DNA of 13,386 nucleotides from Bacteroidales bacterium (lineage in GTDB: Bacteria > Bacteroidota > Bacteroidia > Bacteroidales > VadinHA17). The notes below the pieces were generated by a model. It worked only from the letters and a program-made list of their open reading frames with translations. It did not search any database and was not told the origin of the DNA. Made by a program: the position numbers and the translations under genes. The stretch covers positions 1-13,386 of the forward strand of contig JALOMK010000021.1 in assembly GCA_025455505.1 (NCBI GenBank), given 5' to 3'. Below, one piece after another: positions 1 to 7,585 of the stretch (position 1 is the stretch's first letter; every line of letters begins with the position of its first letter).

Positions 1-2256
1 GACGGCCAGCAGCTCGTTTCGGAATGGTACATGAGGAACAGCGACACCCTGAAGCGCTCATTCTCGCAGCTGCCAAGGCTGTACCAGAAATATGCGGGTC
101 ACGACAACAACCGCGACTTCTACATGATGAACCTGAAGGAAACGCGTAACATGGCCCGCCAGCTTTATGTGGACTGGATGCCCCAGATTATTTACAACCA
201 TCACCAGTCGGGACCCGCCGGTTCAGTAGTGGCAGGTCCTCCCTACAGGGATCCTTTCAACCATGTATTTCATCCGCTTGTAATAACCGGTATCGACGCA
301 GTGGGAGCGGCAATGATAAACCGGATGAACGCCGAAGGAAAACCCGGCTATACCCAGCGAGGAGGCTCGGTGTTCTCGACCTGGTACAATGGAGGCCTGA
401 GGACTACAACTTATTTCCACAACATGATAGGGCTGCTTACCGAGATAATAGGAAGCCCCACCCCTTCTTCGGTTCCGCTTGTCCCTAACAGGCTCGTACC
501 AAACGGCAACACCCCCTACCCCGTGATGCCGCAGAAGTGGAATTTCAAAAAATCGATAGACTACTCTGTGTCTCTCAACTATGCAGTCCTCGACTATGCC
601 GCAAGGAACAGGGAACACCTGCTTTACAACATCTACCTGATGGGCAGGAGCTCGATAGAGGCCGGTAGCCGTGATAACTGGACAGCCTACCCGGGACGCA
701 TCGACATGATGAGGGTGGCATACGAGAAGGACAGGGGAAGCAGGGCCGACGGACAGCAGGCCGGGGCAAGGCCGGGCCAGGGCTCAGTACCCATGAAGTA
801 TTATGAGGCTGTATTCAGTGACAAATCGCTCCGCGACCCGAGAGGTTATATAATTCCGTCTGACCAGCCGGATTTTACCACTGCTGTCAGATTCATAAAT
901 GCACTTATCAGGGCAGGGATAAAGGTGTCGAAGGCCACGGAAGCCTTCACAGTTGAAGGAGTGAAATACCCTGAAGGGTCATATATCGTCAAAACAAACC
1001 AGGCTTTCAGACCACACGTTCTTGACATGTTCGAAGCACAGGACCACCCGAACGACTTCCAATACCCGGGCGGACCTCCGGTGCCTCCGTATGATATGGC
1101 CGGATGGACACCAGCTTTTACGATGGGGGTTAAATTCACCAGGATGCTTGATGATTTCAGCGGTCCCTTCGAGGCTCTGCCCTTTGGAGAGTTGCAGGCA
1201 GTGGCCGGAAAATTCAATGCCGCGGCAGCACCTGCAGGATATATTCTCGACTCCAGGTCAGTTAATTCATTCATTGCGGTAAATGACCTTCTAAGAGCCG
1301 GTGCTGAGGTTTACAGGATCAGTGGCGGAAATGCCGCTGAAAAAAGCTATGGGGCAGGGTCGTTCTTCATTCCTTCAGGCCAGAAGGCAAAAGGCGTGCT
1401 GCAAAAGTGCAGTGCAGAGCTTGGAGTGAATGTGGCAGAAGCAGCAAAAAGGCCGGCAGAACTGACACCAAGGCTCAACCCGGCACGGATAGCAATATGG
1501 GATACTTACGGTGGATCGATGGATGCCGGCTGGCTCAGGTGGATAATGGAGGAGCACCGTTTCGACTATAAGGTTATTTATGCCAGGGAGATTGACAAAG
1601 GCAACCTCAGGAAGAAATATGATGTTGTAATATTTGTCAGCGGGGCTATCCCGTCACCGTCAGCAGGAGGACAGGGTTTCCAGCGCGATACGACAGGCAT
1701 GCGCAACATACCTGCACAGTACAGGGAGCAGCTCGGCAGGATAAGTGCCGACACTTCAGTGATGCAGATAAGGAAGTTCATGGAGTCAGGGGGCACTGTG
1801 CTCACAATCGGGCGAAGCACGAATCTTGCATACCACCTTAAAATGCCTGTTACAGATGCCCTTACAGAACTGAAAGACGGGAAGCAGGAGCCTCTTCCTT
1901 CGGAGAAATACTACATCCCGGGCAGTGTCCTGAGGGTAAGGGTCGATTCGACTTTAAGTTCAGCCTGGGGAATGGGCTCAAATGCCGATTTAATATTCGA
2001 GTCAAGCCCTGTTTTCAGGATATCACCTTCTGCAGTCAACAGCGGATTGCTTAAGCCTGTTGCATGGTTCGAAACCGATAGTCCGCTGCGAAGCGGCTGG
2101 GCCTGGGGCCAGCAATACCTCAAGGATGGAGTTGCAGCTTTCGAGGCAGAAGTCGGAAAGGGAAAACTGCTGGCCTTTGGTCCGGAGATTACTTTCAGGG
2201 CCCAGACCTACAGCACATTCAGGCTGATTTTTAACCAGCTCTATGTGGCCAATTGA
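1..2256 (+). CDS. M14 family zinc carboxypeptidase, C-terminal part (5' end outside window)
   Basis: The reading frame is open from base 1, and the first codons read DGQQLVSEWY, so the ATG at 31 is internal and the N-terminus (signal peptide and the HxxE zinc motif) lies upstream of the window. Counting from that ATG, YAGHDNNRDFYM (21-32) and the YNHHQSG segment (55-61), which holds the likely third zinc-ligand His, are typical of the large M14 carboxypeptidase-like proteins of Bacteroidota. The segment GLLTEIIGSP (134-143) carries the likely catalytic Glu, E138. From about residue 490 the protein continues into a region beginning RIAIWDTYGG that resembles the class I glutamine-amidotransferase-like (flavodoxin-type) C-terminal domain seen in such proteins. 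Family members are usually exported and hydrolyse peptides outside the cytoplasm. The gene converges on the hydrogenase cluster and is probably unrelated to it. Confidence 0.88.
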   Translation, partial: DGQQLVSEWYMRNSDTLKRSFSQLPRLYQKYAGHDNNRDFYMMNLKETRNMARQLYVDWMPQIIYNHHQSGPAGSVVAGPPYRDPFNHVFHPLVITGIDAVGAAMINRMNAEGKPGYTQRGGSVFSTWYNGGLRTTTYFHNMIGLLTEIIGSPTPSSVPLVPNRLVPNGNTPYPVMPQKWNFKKSIDYSVSLNYAVLDYAARNREHLLYNIYLMGRSSIEAGSRDNWTAYPGRIDMMRVAYEKDRGSRADGQQAGARPGQGSVPMKYYEAVFSDKSLRDPRGYIIPSDQPDFTTAVRFINALIRAGIKVSKATEAFTVEGVKYPEGSYIVKTNQAFRPHVLDMFEAQDHPNDFQYPGGPPVPPYDMAGWTPAFTMGVKFTRMLDDFSGPFEALPFGELQAVAGKFNAAAAPAGYILDSRSVNSFIAVNDLLRAGAEVYRISGGNAAEKSYGAGSFFIPSGQKAKGVLQKCSAELGVNVAEAAKRPAELTPRLNPARIAIWDTYGGSMDAGWLRWIMEEHRFDYKVIYAREIDKGNLRKKYDVVIFVSGAIPSPSAGGQGFQRDTTGMRNIPAQYREQLGRISADTSVMQIRKFMESGGTVLTIGRSTNLAYHLKMPVTDALTELKDGKQEPLPSEKYYIPGSVLRVRVDSTLSSAWGMGSNADLIFESSPVFRISPSAVNSGLLKPVAWFETDSPLRSGWAWGQQYLKDGVAAFEAEVGKGKLLAFGPEITFRAQTYSTFRLIFNQLYVAN

Positions 2257-2293
2257 TATAAAGGCAGGATTACAGTCATCAACCGGGAGCAAA

Positions 2294-2315
2294 GTCACAT
2301 TAACAGGAATGTGAC
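2294..2315. terminator. Hairpin between convergent genes, possible bidirectional terminator
   Basis: GTCACATT (2294-2301) and AATGTGAC (2308-2315) form a perfect 8-bp inverted repeat around a 6-base loop. It lies in the 82-bp gap between the stop of the M14 peptidase and the stop of the convergent TM1266-like gene. There is an AAA on the left and an A/T-rich stretch on the right but no strong U-tract on either strand, so efficiency is uncertain. Its position between two gene ends favours a terminator over an operator. The rest of the gap shows nothing. Confidence 0.5.
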
Positions 2316-2338
2316 AATTACATTCTTCATTATTCGGA

Positions 2339-2869
2339 TCAGACCGCAAAGACCATTGTCCGGACGTGTACCTGTCCTATTGCCCGAAGTTCCTTCTCCA
2401 GGAGGGCCCTCTGCAAGGCATCGCCCTTGAGCTCAAGAATTATCAGGCCGGCCGGTTCGCCGAAGAAGGTCTCATTAAGGCCAAGCCGTGTCCTGATGTT
2501 GCAGCCGAACAAGGTGAGCAGCTTTTGAACCTCAGCTATTATGGCTTGGTTTCTTTCTACAAGTATGCCAATGATTTCGGTTGAGCCTTCGGGAAGGGAA
2601 ACATCTGACGCTTTTTCCTTTTCGGTGAAGATCATTTCCCGGAGTTCTATACCTCCTACCTGCTTCAGACCGGATTCAAGCCTTTCGGCTTCATCGGGAT
2701 TTCCGTTCAGGTGAAGTATTATATATGCTTCGCGGCTGCACACGGAATCGGTAACCTCGTGAAAGCCAAGGCGTGTTGTGATAAGCGAAGCATGGCGCGA
2801 CAAAACCTCCTGTGTCCGCCCGGCTTCCTTTATCCTGTCGATAATCTTAATGCCCAAAACTTTAATCAT
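2339..2869 (-). CDS. Tandem-duplicated TM1266-type (ACT-like) [FeFe]-hydrogenase-associated regulator
   Basis: The 176-residue protein consists of two copies of one domain, about residues 3-82 and 98-176. Both contain the same landmarks in order: a hydrophobic strand, a helix, TTRLGFHE (31-38) or RTRLGLNE (126-133), a second strand (AYIILHL or GLIILEL), a helix, and a closing strand (REMIF or RTMVF). This is the pattern of the putative iron-only hydrogenase system regulator family (TM1266), an ACT-like fold of roughly 80 residues usually found singly next to hydE/hydG. Here it lies just downstream of hydG, which supports the assignment. No DNA-binding domain or cofactor motif is seen; ACT folds commonly bind small ligands, but none can be named here. 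The start is the ATG at 2869; no Shine-Dalgarno is visible. The family function is not established. Confidence 0.8.
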   Translation of the reverse strand: MIKVLGIKIIDRIKEAGRTQEVLSRHASLITTRLGFHEVTDSVCSREAYIILHLNGNPDEAERLESGLKQVGGIELREMIFTEKEKASDVSLPEGSTEIIGILVERNQAIIAEVQKLLTLFGCNIRTRLGLNETFFGEPAGLIILELKGDALQRALLEKELRAIGQVHVRTMVFAV

Positions 2870-2918
2870 AGGTCAGAATATTATTAATCAAATATTTACA
2901 CCATGCCAACGTCAGCCG

Positions 2919-3008
2919 TTCGTCGTTAGTAGATCGTCCTTTTCACCCACTCCTGACCCCTCCGGAAGGGGAGTCCCTTTCTCCTTTCGTCGTTAGTCGT
3001 TCGTCCTT
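2919..3008. repeat. Intergenic direct repeat flanking a GC-rich hairpin
   Basis: TTCGTCGTTAGT occurs at 2919-2930 and again at 2986-2997. After three differing bases both copies continue with TCGTCCTT (2934-2941 and 3001-3008). Between them, CCCCT (2957-2961) and AGGGG (2967-2971) form a stem around CCGGA, with an alternative outer pairing of ACTCC (2949-2953) with GGAGT (2970-2974). The second copy runs into the hydG stop codon. Similar CCCCT/AGGGG and CGTCGTT-rich intergenic pieces are common in Bacteroidota genomes, so this may be a dispersed repeat that also shapes the 3' end of the hydG transcript. It accounts for most of the 137-bp gap between hydG and the TM1266-like gene. Confidence 0.6.
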
Positions 3009-4431
3009 AAAAATACAGGTCCCTCTCCCCCAATTTAATCCTCTCAATCTTCTCGCGTGTCGATGCCGCCACTCCGGGTTCCAGCTTCTCAAGGTTTCTT
3101 TCTATTGCCTTCCAGCCCTTTTCGGCAGTGTCCCCCTGTGCATAGTCGCAGATATATTCAGAGAGAGTAAGTATTGCATTCGGGGTGCAGAACCTCTTAA
3201 TGAAGCCCGGCACGGAGAACTCCATGAAATGCTCACCTGTCCTTCCCATCCTGTAGCATGAAGTGCAGAATGATGGCAGATAATCGTTGGCAAGGAGTTC
3301 ATCAATCACCTCGGCAAGAGAACGCGGGTCGTTTATCTTGAACTGTTCGCGGTTAAGGTTTTGTTCCTCGTTCCTGGTTTCTGAATATGATCCCAGCTCA
3401 AGCTTTGTTCCCCCGTCGATCTGCGACACTCCGTACTGAAGAACCTCACGGCGGACATCGGGAGTTTCGCGTGCAGTAAGTATCAACCCGGTATACGGGA
3501 CTGCAAGCCTCAAAATAGCCACGAGCTTTTTGAAGTCCTCATCGCTGGTTTCATATTGCTTGTCGAGGTTAAGGCTCACTGCATCCTTGATGCGCGGGAA
3601 CGAGATCGTGTGGGGGCCTACGTTATAACAGGCTTCCAGGTGGTTTGTGTGGCGAACGAGGCCCAGAACCTCAAAGCGCCAGTCGTAGAGCCCGAAGAGG
3701 GCCCCTATGCCCACGTCATCAATGCCGGCTTCCTGTGCCCTGTCGAGAGAAGTAAGCCTGTAATCGTAGTCCTTCTTCTTACCCCCGAGGTGATACCATG
3801 TGTAGGCCTCCGGGTGGTATGTCTCCTGGAACACCTGGTAGGTGCCTATGCCTGACTTTCCGACTGTGCGGAATCCTTCAATATCAAGCGGAGCGGCATT
3901 TATGTTCACCCTGCGTATCTCGCCGTGACCTTTTTTAATGCCATAGACCAGGCGTACCGTGTGGGCAATGTATTCGGGTGAATACTCAGGATGCTCGCCG
4001 TAAACAAGTATCAGCCGTTTCTGACCGTTATCCTCGAGGGCTTCCACCTCCCTTATTATTTCCTCATCGCCGAGAGTTTTCCTTACGGCCTCCTTATTCG
4101 AAGCCCTGAACCCGCAGTACTTGCAGTTGTTTGTGCACCTGTTGCCTACATAAAGGGGAGCGAAAAGGACAATCCTGTTGCCGTAAACCTTTTCCTTGAG
4201 TTCCCTTGCTCCATGCTTTATTTCATCGATGAGGCCTGTGCCTGCTGAATTCACAAGCACGGCTGTCTCCTCAAGCGTAAGTCTATGTTTATCAAGCGAT
4301 TTTGCTATAACATCCCTCACCCTCTGTTTATCTGGCCTTGTATTTCTGATCAGGTCCCATATTTCATCGGGATCGATGAAGGGTTTCATTCTCTGATCAG
4401 GAATCCTAAGCTTCTCCGGGGAAAATTTCAT
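3007..4431 (-). CDS. hydG: [FeFe]-hydrogenase H-cluster radical SAM maturase HydG
   Basis: HydG is a tyrosine lyase that makes the CO and cyanide ligands of the H-cluster. The 474 residues match the usual family length. The radical-SAM motif CTNNCKYC (C99, C103, C106) binds the SAM-coordinating [4Fe-4S] cluster. The HydG-specific C-terminal motif CX2CX22C (C389, C392, C415) binds the auxiliary cluster where the Fe(CO)2CN synthon is assembled. YGEHPEY, NINAAPLD and FQETYHPEAY are typical of HydG/ThiH-type barrels. The start is the ATG at 4431; the 59 bp upstream hold a TAnnTTTG promoter element. HydE and HydF, normally also needed, are absent from the window. Nothing in the sequence suggests loss of function. 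Confidence 0.97.
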   Translation of the reverse strand: MKFSPEKLRIPDQRMKPFIDPDEIWDLIRNTRPDKQRVRDVIAKSLDKHRLTLEETAVLVNSAGTGLIDEIKHGARELKEKVYGNRIVLFAPLYVGNRCTNNCKYCGFRASNKEAVRKTLGDEEIIREVEALEDNGQKRLILVYGEHPEYSPEYIAHTVRLVYGIKKGHGEIRRVNINAAPLDIEGFRTVGKSGIGTYQVFQETYHPEAYTWYHLGGKKKDYDYRLTSLDRAQEAGIDDVGIGALFGLYDWRFEVLGLVRHTNHLEACYNVGPHTISFPRIKDAVSLNLDKQYETSDEDFKKLVAILRLAVPYTGLILTARETPDVRREVLQYGVSQIDGGTKLELGSYSETRNEEQNLNREQFKINDPRSLAEVIDELLANDYLPSFCTSCYRMGRTGEHFMEFSVPGFIKRFCTPNAILTLSEYICDYAQGDTAEKGWKAIERNLEKLEPGVAASTREKIERIKLGERDLYF

Positions 4432-4450
4432 TTCAGAATTTATTAAATTA

Positions 4451-4458
4451 CAAAGTTA
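4451..4458 (-). promoter_or_regulatory. Candidate Bacteroidota-type -7 element for hydG
   Basis: On the minus strand these bases read TAACTTTG, an exact match to the Bacteroidota -7 consensus TAnnTTTG, 20 bases upstream of the hydG ATG. That would give an mRNA leader of about 16 bases. A good -33 TTTG element at the usual spacing is not seen; the nearest TTG is only 15 bases upstream. A weak -33 element would fit dependence on an activator. Assigned by position and consensus only. Confidence 0.5.
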
Positions 4459-4478
4459 GAATATAGCAGGCCGCAATG

Positions 4479-4496
4479 TAATGACTGAAGTCAGTA
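4479..4496. promoter_or_regulatory. Near-palindrome with TGAC-N4-GTCA core upstream of hydG (possible Crp/Fnr-family operator)
   Basis: TAATGACTGAAGTCAGTA is an 18-base near-palindrome (7 of 9 pairs match) overlapping the ribF stop codon. Its core TGAC-N4-GTCA has the half-site spacing of Crp/Fnr-family sites (TTGAT-N4-ATCAA and variants). Its centre is about 40 bases upstream of the start site implied by the -7 element at 4451-4458, the place expected for a class II activator. No Crp/Fnr-type regulator is encoded in the window, and the match is to a single short site, so chance remains possible. Confidence 0.35.
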
Positions 4497-5408
4497 AATG
4501 AGCTCATCAATCTCATTACGTGCATTGATTATGCGCTGGAAATGCTTTTCCTCGCATGGATCTACAGCGCCAAATATTTTCTTGTGAAACGAGACAGTTA
4601 CTTTCGTGCCTTCGATGTCTGCATCATCGAGCATATTCAGGAGAACTTTTCCTCCGGGATTACCAGACCTGCACGTTATAGCGAGACCTTTTTCAGCTCC
4701 TGAAGAAGTCCCGACAGATACAGCATATACTCCTGGCGCAGGTAGCAGCTTGCTTTCTTCAGTTATGGGGATGCTGAAAAGCCGGGGCATTCCTGCGATT
4801 GCGGAAACGAATTCCGGGCCCACCACTGCCTTGACGATATAATAGTGGTCGAGATAGGCATTGGCCCTCTGTATATACCCTTCGCTTATCGCCTGCCTGA
4901 TCCTGGTAGAGCTTACGGTTTCGTGCTGCACTTCCTGCTCCGGGATCTCCTCCGCCTCAAAACCATACTTCTCCCTCCATTCCCAGAGCCTGCGATAGTC
5001 CCCTTCCTGGTTGAAACCGAAGTGATGATTGAAGCCTGCCACTATCACTTTTGCCCCAAGGGTGCCGCAGAGAAGGTCGCGCACGAACTCCTCGCTTGTG
5101 ATCCTTGAGAACTCCATGGTAAACTCTATTATTATAACATTCTGAAGGCCAGCTCTTTCGAGCAATTCAAGTTTCTCTTCCTGTGAGTTTATCAGTTTAA
5201 GATCCTTTCCTGCGCTTTCGGGGTACAGGACTTTCCTCGGATGCGGATCGAAAGTAATAAGCACAGATTCACCGCCGACTTTCTCAGCGAGCATTGCAAG
5301 CCGTGCAAGTATTGTCTTGTGACCGACATGAACACCGTCGAATGATCCGGTTGTCACTACCGGGTTCCTGATTACCGCCGCCGCCTCAAAACTTCTGAAG
5401 ACTCTCAT
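4491..5408 (-). CDS. RibF-like FAD synthetase with degenerate riboflavin-kinase domain
   Basis: RibF normally phosphorylates riboflavin to FMN (C-terminal domain) and adenylylates FMN to FAD (N-terminal domain). The N-terminal half looks intact: GSFDGVHVGH (about 21-30) with the nucleotidyltransferase HxGH-type motif, TFDPHP (52-57), the VAGFNHHFGFNQEGD stretch, and SSTRIR (166-171). The C-terminal half (about 187-305) is recognisable from LLPAPGVYAVSV and VTVSFHKKI but lacks the kinase signature GFPTAN, which binds Mg-ATP. The conserved catalytic Glu, expected in the strand reading VLLNMLD, is Leu. It is therefore probably an FMN adenylyltransferase without kinase activity, or a repurposed paralogue. 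I prefer the ATG at 5408 (305 residues) because the frame extends upstream only by a TTG at 5417. It is 20 bp behind rex in a tight operon. A housekeeping RibF should exist elsewhere. Confidence 0.85.
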   Translation of the reverse strand: MRVFRSFEAAAVIRNPVVTTGSFDGVHVGHKTILARLAMLAEKVGGESVLITFDPHPRKVLYPESAGKDLKLINSQEEKLELLERAGLQNVIIIEFTMEFSRITSEEFVRDLLCGTLGAKVIVAGFNHHFGFNQEGDYRRLWEWREKYGFEAEEIPEQEVQHETVSSTRIRQAISEGYIQRANAYLDHYYIVKAVVGPEFVSAIAGMPRLFSIPITEESKLLPAPGVYAVSVGTSSGAEKGLAITCRSGNPGGKVLLNMLDDADIEGTKVTVSFHKKIFGAVDPCEEKHFQRIINARNEIDELIY

Positions 5409-5428
5409 TCCCTGCAAGGCGCAATGCC

Positions 5429-6046
5429 TTATTCTTTAACAAAATAGGCTACTTTTTCTATTGACGTGATCATGTCGTATTCCTCGAGATACACACCCGG
5501 TGGCACATTGAGAGGTATTGTTGTAAAGTTAAGGATACCCCTGATCCCGAAACGTACCGCATCTCCTGCCACCTCCCTTGCAACATCGGGCGGTACAGTC
5601 AGGATTGCTATCCTGATACCCTGTTCCCTTATTATCCTTTCGAACTCGCCATAGGGATAACATTTAACCCCGGAAATTACCTTGTTGATTTTCTGTGGAT
5701 CATTATCGAAGGAAGCCACAAGGTTCAGCTTTGATCTCTTTCCCTTGAAATATCCGGCAATTGCCATTCCAAGGTTACCTATGCCCACTACCGCCACGCT
5801 TACACTGTTGTCGGAGTCGATTATCTCGCCGATTGTATCTATAAGTATCCTGACGTCATATCCCTTCCTCAGCACGCTTGAATACCCGATCAGCATAAGG
5901 TCGCGCCTTACCTGCACCGCGGTTATATGCAGGCGGGCGGCCAGCTCATGCGAGAAGATGAAGTTTCTTTTCTCGTAAAGGCATTCAAGAAGCGTCCTTC
6001 TGTATTCGCTGAGCCTTTCAACTGTTTTCCCGGGTAGTTTAGTCAT
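5429..6046 (-). CDS. rex: Redox-sensing transcriptional repressor Rex
   Basis: Rex represses fermentative and respiratory genes and leaves DNA when NADH rises relative to NAD+. The 205 residues fit the family. Residues 1-70 form the winged helix (LPGKTVERLSEYRR, then FSHELAARLHITAVQVRRDL with the recognition helix). A Rossmann domain follows, with VVGIGNLGMAIAGY (GxGxxG at 88-93), SFDNDP (112-117) and VPPDVA (151-156). The C-terminal helix that is exchanged between subunits is seen as SIEKVAYFV. The ATG at 6046 lies 5 bp after the stop of the preceding kinase gene, so Rex is co-transcribed with the sensory genes. It is the only recognisable DNA-binding protein in the cluster. No clear Rex operator (TTGTGA-type palindrome) was found in the gaps; one could lie upstream of the window. 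Confidence 0.95.
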   Translation of the reverse strand: MTKLPGKTVERLSEYRRTLLECLYEKRNFIFSHELAARLHITAVQVRRDLMLIGYSSVLRKGYDVRILIDTIGEIIDSDNSVSVAVVGIGNLGMAIAGYFKGKRSKLNLVASFDNDPQKINKVISGVKCYPYGEFERIIREQGIRIAILTVPPDVAREVAGDAVRFGIRGILNFTTIPLNVPPGVYLEEYDMITSIEKVAYFVKE

Positions 6047-6051
6047 AAAAA

Positions 6052-7188
6052 TCAGTTAATTGATATCTGTTTTTTAGGTATTCGTATAGTGAATGTTGAG
6101 CCAAGGTCGGGAGTGCTCTCGACTTTTATGGTTCCGTGATACAATTCTATCACCTTCTTCACAATCGAGAGCCCGAGTCCGCTGCCCGTGATGTTCCTGG
6201 TCTTCTCATTCTTTATTCTCACGAACTCGGTGAAGAGGTTTTCCGTGTCGCTTTTGCTAATCCCTATTCCCGTGTCGGCGACTATCACAATCGCTTCATT
6301 TTCCGAACTGTCGATTGTAATATCGGCCCTTCCCCCGTTCTTGTTGTATTTCACTGCATTTGACACCAGGTTATTGAATACTATTGCCATATCATCGGGG
6401 TCGGCCATTACAACTGCCTCAGAGCGGCTGTCGAGGTGAACCGTGACGTCCATCTGTATTGCATAGGGCTGGACTGTGACTATTGCATCAGTTGCGACAT
6501 CCCTTAGGTTTACCTCCTGTACCTTCTCCTCTTTTCTTTCGAGGCGAATCTTTGTAAAGTCGAGGAGGTCCATTATAAGGCTTCGCATTCCCTGTATCCT
6601 TTGAAGCGAGCGTTCGATGGGTGTTGCATAGTCTTCGATCCTGTCGCCTGCTTGCTTCTCCTGCATCATTCTCAGGTATCCTTCAAGCGCATTGAGAGGG
6701 GCTTTGAGTTCATGTGAAAGCACGGAGAGGAACTGGTAGCGTATCTTTTTGCCCTCCTGGTTCATCCTGTGCGTGATGCGCTTCAGGTAGAGCTGCTTTG
6801 TAATGTTCTCGATGCTCGATTTGAGTTCCTGTGGAGTGAAGGGCTTGGGAATAAAATCGATTGCCCCGTCGCGTGTGGCTCTGATTGCCACATCAAGCGA
6901 AGCATATGAAGTTATCATTGCAACAACTATGTCGTAATTACGCTTCCTGATATAATCGAGTACCTCCACTCCCTGCATTCCGGGAAGCTTGTTGTCGAGC
7001 AGCAGGATGTCGGGGAGTTCCTTTTCTATGTATGCAATCCCGTCCTCTCCGGTGCCTGCCTCTACTACATCGAAGGTATAATCCTCATCCATGAAGGGAT
7101 AAGTGACATGAAAACTCCCGAGGATGCGTGAGACACCCGACCGAATGCCGGGCTCATCATCAATTACAAGTATCTTCAGGACCGCCAT
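6052..7188 (-). CDS. Cytosolic hybrid: response-regulator receiver fused to histidine kinase
   Basis: The 378 residues comprise an N-terminal receiver domain (about 4-125; acidic pair D10/D11, phospho-acceptor D65, switch T93, K115) joined directly to a transmitter. The transmitter has a HisKA dimerisation helix with SHELKAP (phospho-His H159) and a HATPase domain with the N-box around 272-281, G1 box DTGIGI (305-310) and G2 box GSGLGL (335-340). There are no membrane helices, PAS domains or DNA-binding domains. All catalytic residues are present, so it should both receive phosphate and autophosphorylate. The order REC then HK, with the receiver first, suggests that phosphorylation of the receiver controls the attached kinase. 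It begins one base after the stop of the single-domain receiver gene, which argues for a shared pathway. Its own output partner is not in the window. Confidence 0.93.
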   Translation of the reverse strand: MAVLKILVIDDEPGIRSGVSRILGSFHVTYPFMDEDYTFDVVEAGTGEDGIAYIEKELPDILLLDNKLPGMQGVEVLDYIRKRNYDIVVAMITSYASLDVAIRATRDGAIDFIPKPFTPQELKSSIENITKQLYLKRITHRMNQEGKKIRYQFLSVLSHELKAPLNALEGYLRMMQEKQAGDRIEDYATPIERSLQRIQGMRSLIMDLLDFTKIRLERKEEKVQEVNLRDVATDAIVTVQPYAIQMDVTVHLDSRSEAVVMADPDDMAIVFNNLVSNAVKYNKNGGRADITIDSSENEAIVIVADTGIGISKSDTENLFTEFVRIKNEKTRNITGSGLGLSIVKKVIELYHGTIKVESTPDLGSTFTIRIPKKQISIN

Positions 7189-7189
7189 T

Positions 7190-7585
7190 TCAGAGTTTTA
7201 ACAATTTCATTATTTCCTGGTCGAGCTGTTCGGGCCTGATGCCTTTCTCAAGATACCTGTCGGCCCTTATCCATTCCTTCTCCTGGTCAGAATCCAGGCT
7301 GAACGACATTCCTGTTTCCCGCGATACCGCGGTTGCAAGAATTACCGGGACATCGGGATATTTTCGTTTTATCTTGTAACAAAGTATGAAGCCGCTGTCG
7401 TCGCTTTCCATCATAAGGTCGAATATTGCAAGGTCGGGCTTCGACTTCGCGATCAGGGTCTCCGCCTCAGCCTGGCTCTCAACTGCCATTATCCTGTAGC
7501 CCATCTTCTCAAGGTTGAAAACTGTCTGAAAAAGATAATCGGGATCATCGTCAGCCACCAGAATTGTTATATCGCTCTTTTTCAT
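7190..7585 (-). CDS. Single-domain response regulator (CheY-like receiver)
   Basis: A stand-alone receiver domain of 131 residues from the ATG at 7585; the frame also extends to a GTG at 7591. Key residues (ATG numbering) are the acidic triplet D13-D15, the phospho-acceptor D56 in AIFDLMM, the switch Thr in ILATAVS, and K114 in YLEKGIRP. There is no output domain, so it acts by protein interaction or as a phosphate shuttle. It sits between the sensory hydrogenase-kinase upstream and the REC-kinase hybrid downstream, so these are its likely partners. The 56-bp A/T-rich gap in front of it (7586-7641) is the largest between HydB and RibF and could hold an internal promoter. No exact TAnnTTTG element was found there. 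Confidence 0.92.
   Translation of the reverse strand: MKKSDITILVADDDPDYLFQTVFNLEKMGYRIMAVESQAEAETLIAKSKPDLAIFDLMMESDDSGFILCYKIKRKYPDVPVILATAVSRETGMSFSLDSDQEKEWIRADRYLEKGIRPEQLDQEIMKLLKL

Noticed and set aside
2294-2315. GTCACATT/AATGTGAC read as a Crp or Rex operator
   Set aside because: The half-sites are in the opposite order to TGTGA-N6-TCACA, and the site lies between two gene ends, not before a gene.
2366-2584. A 72-codon plus-strand open frame antisense to the TM1266-like gene
   Set aside because: The minus-strand frame has a clear duplicated family domain; the plus frame has none.
5408-5417. TTG at 5417 as the start of the RibF homologue
   Set aside because: It adds only three residues before an ATG that begins MRVFRSF, a typical RibF N-terminus; the ATG is more likely.
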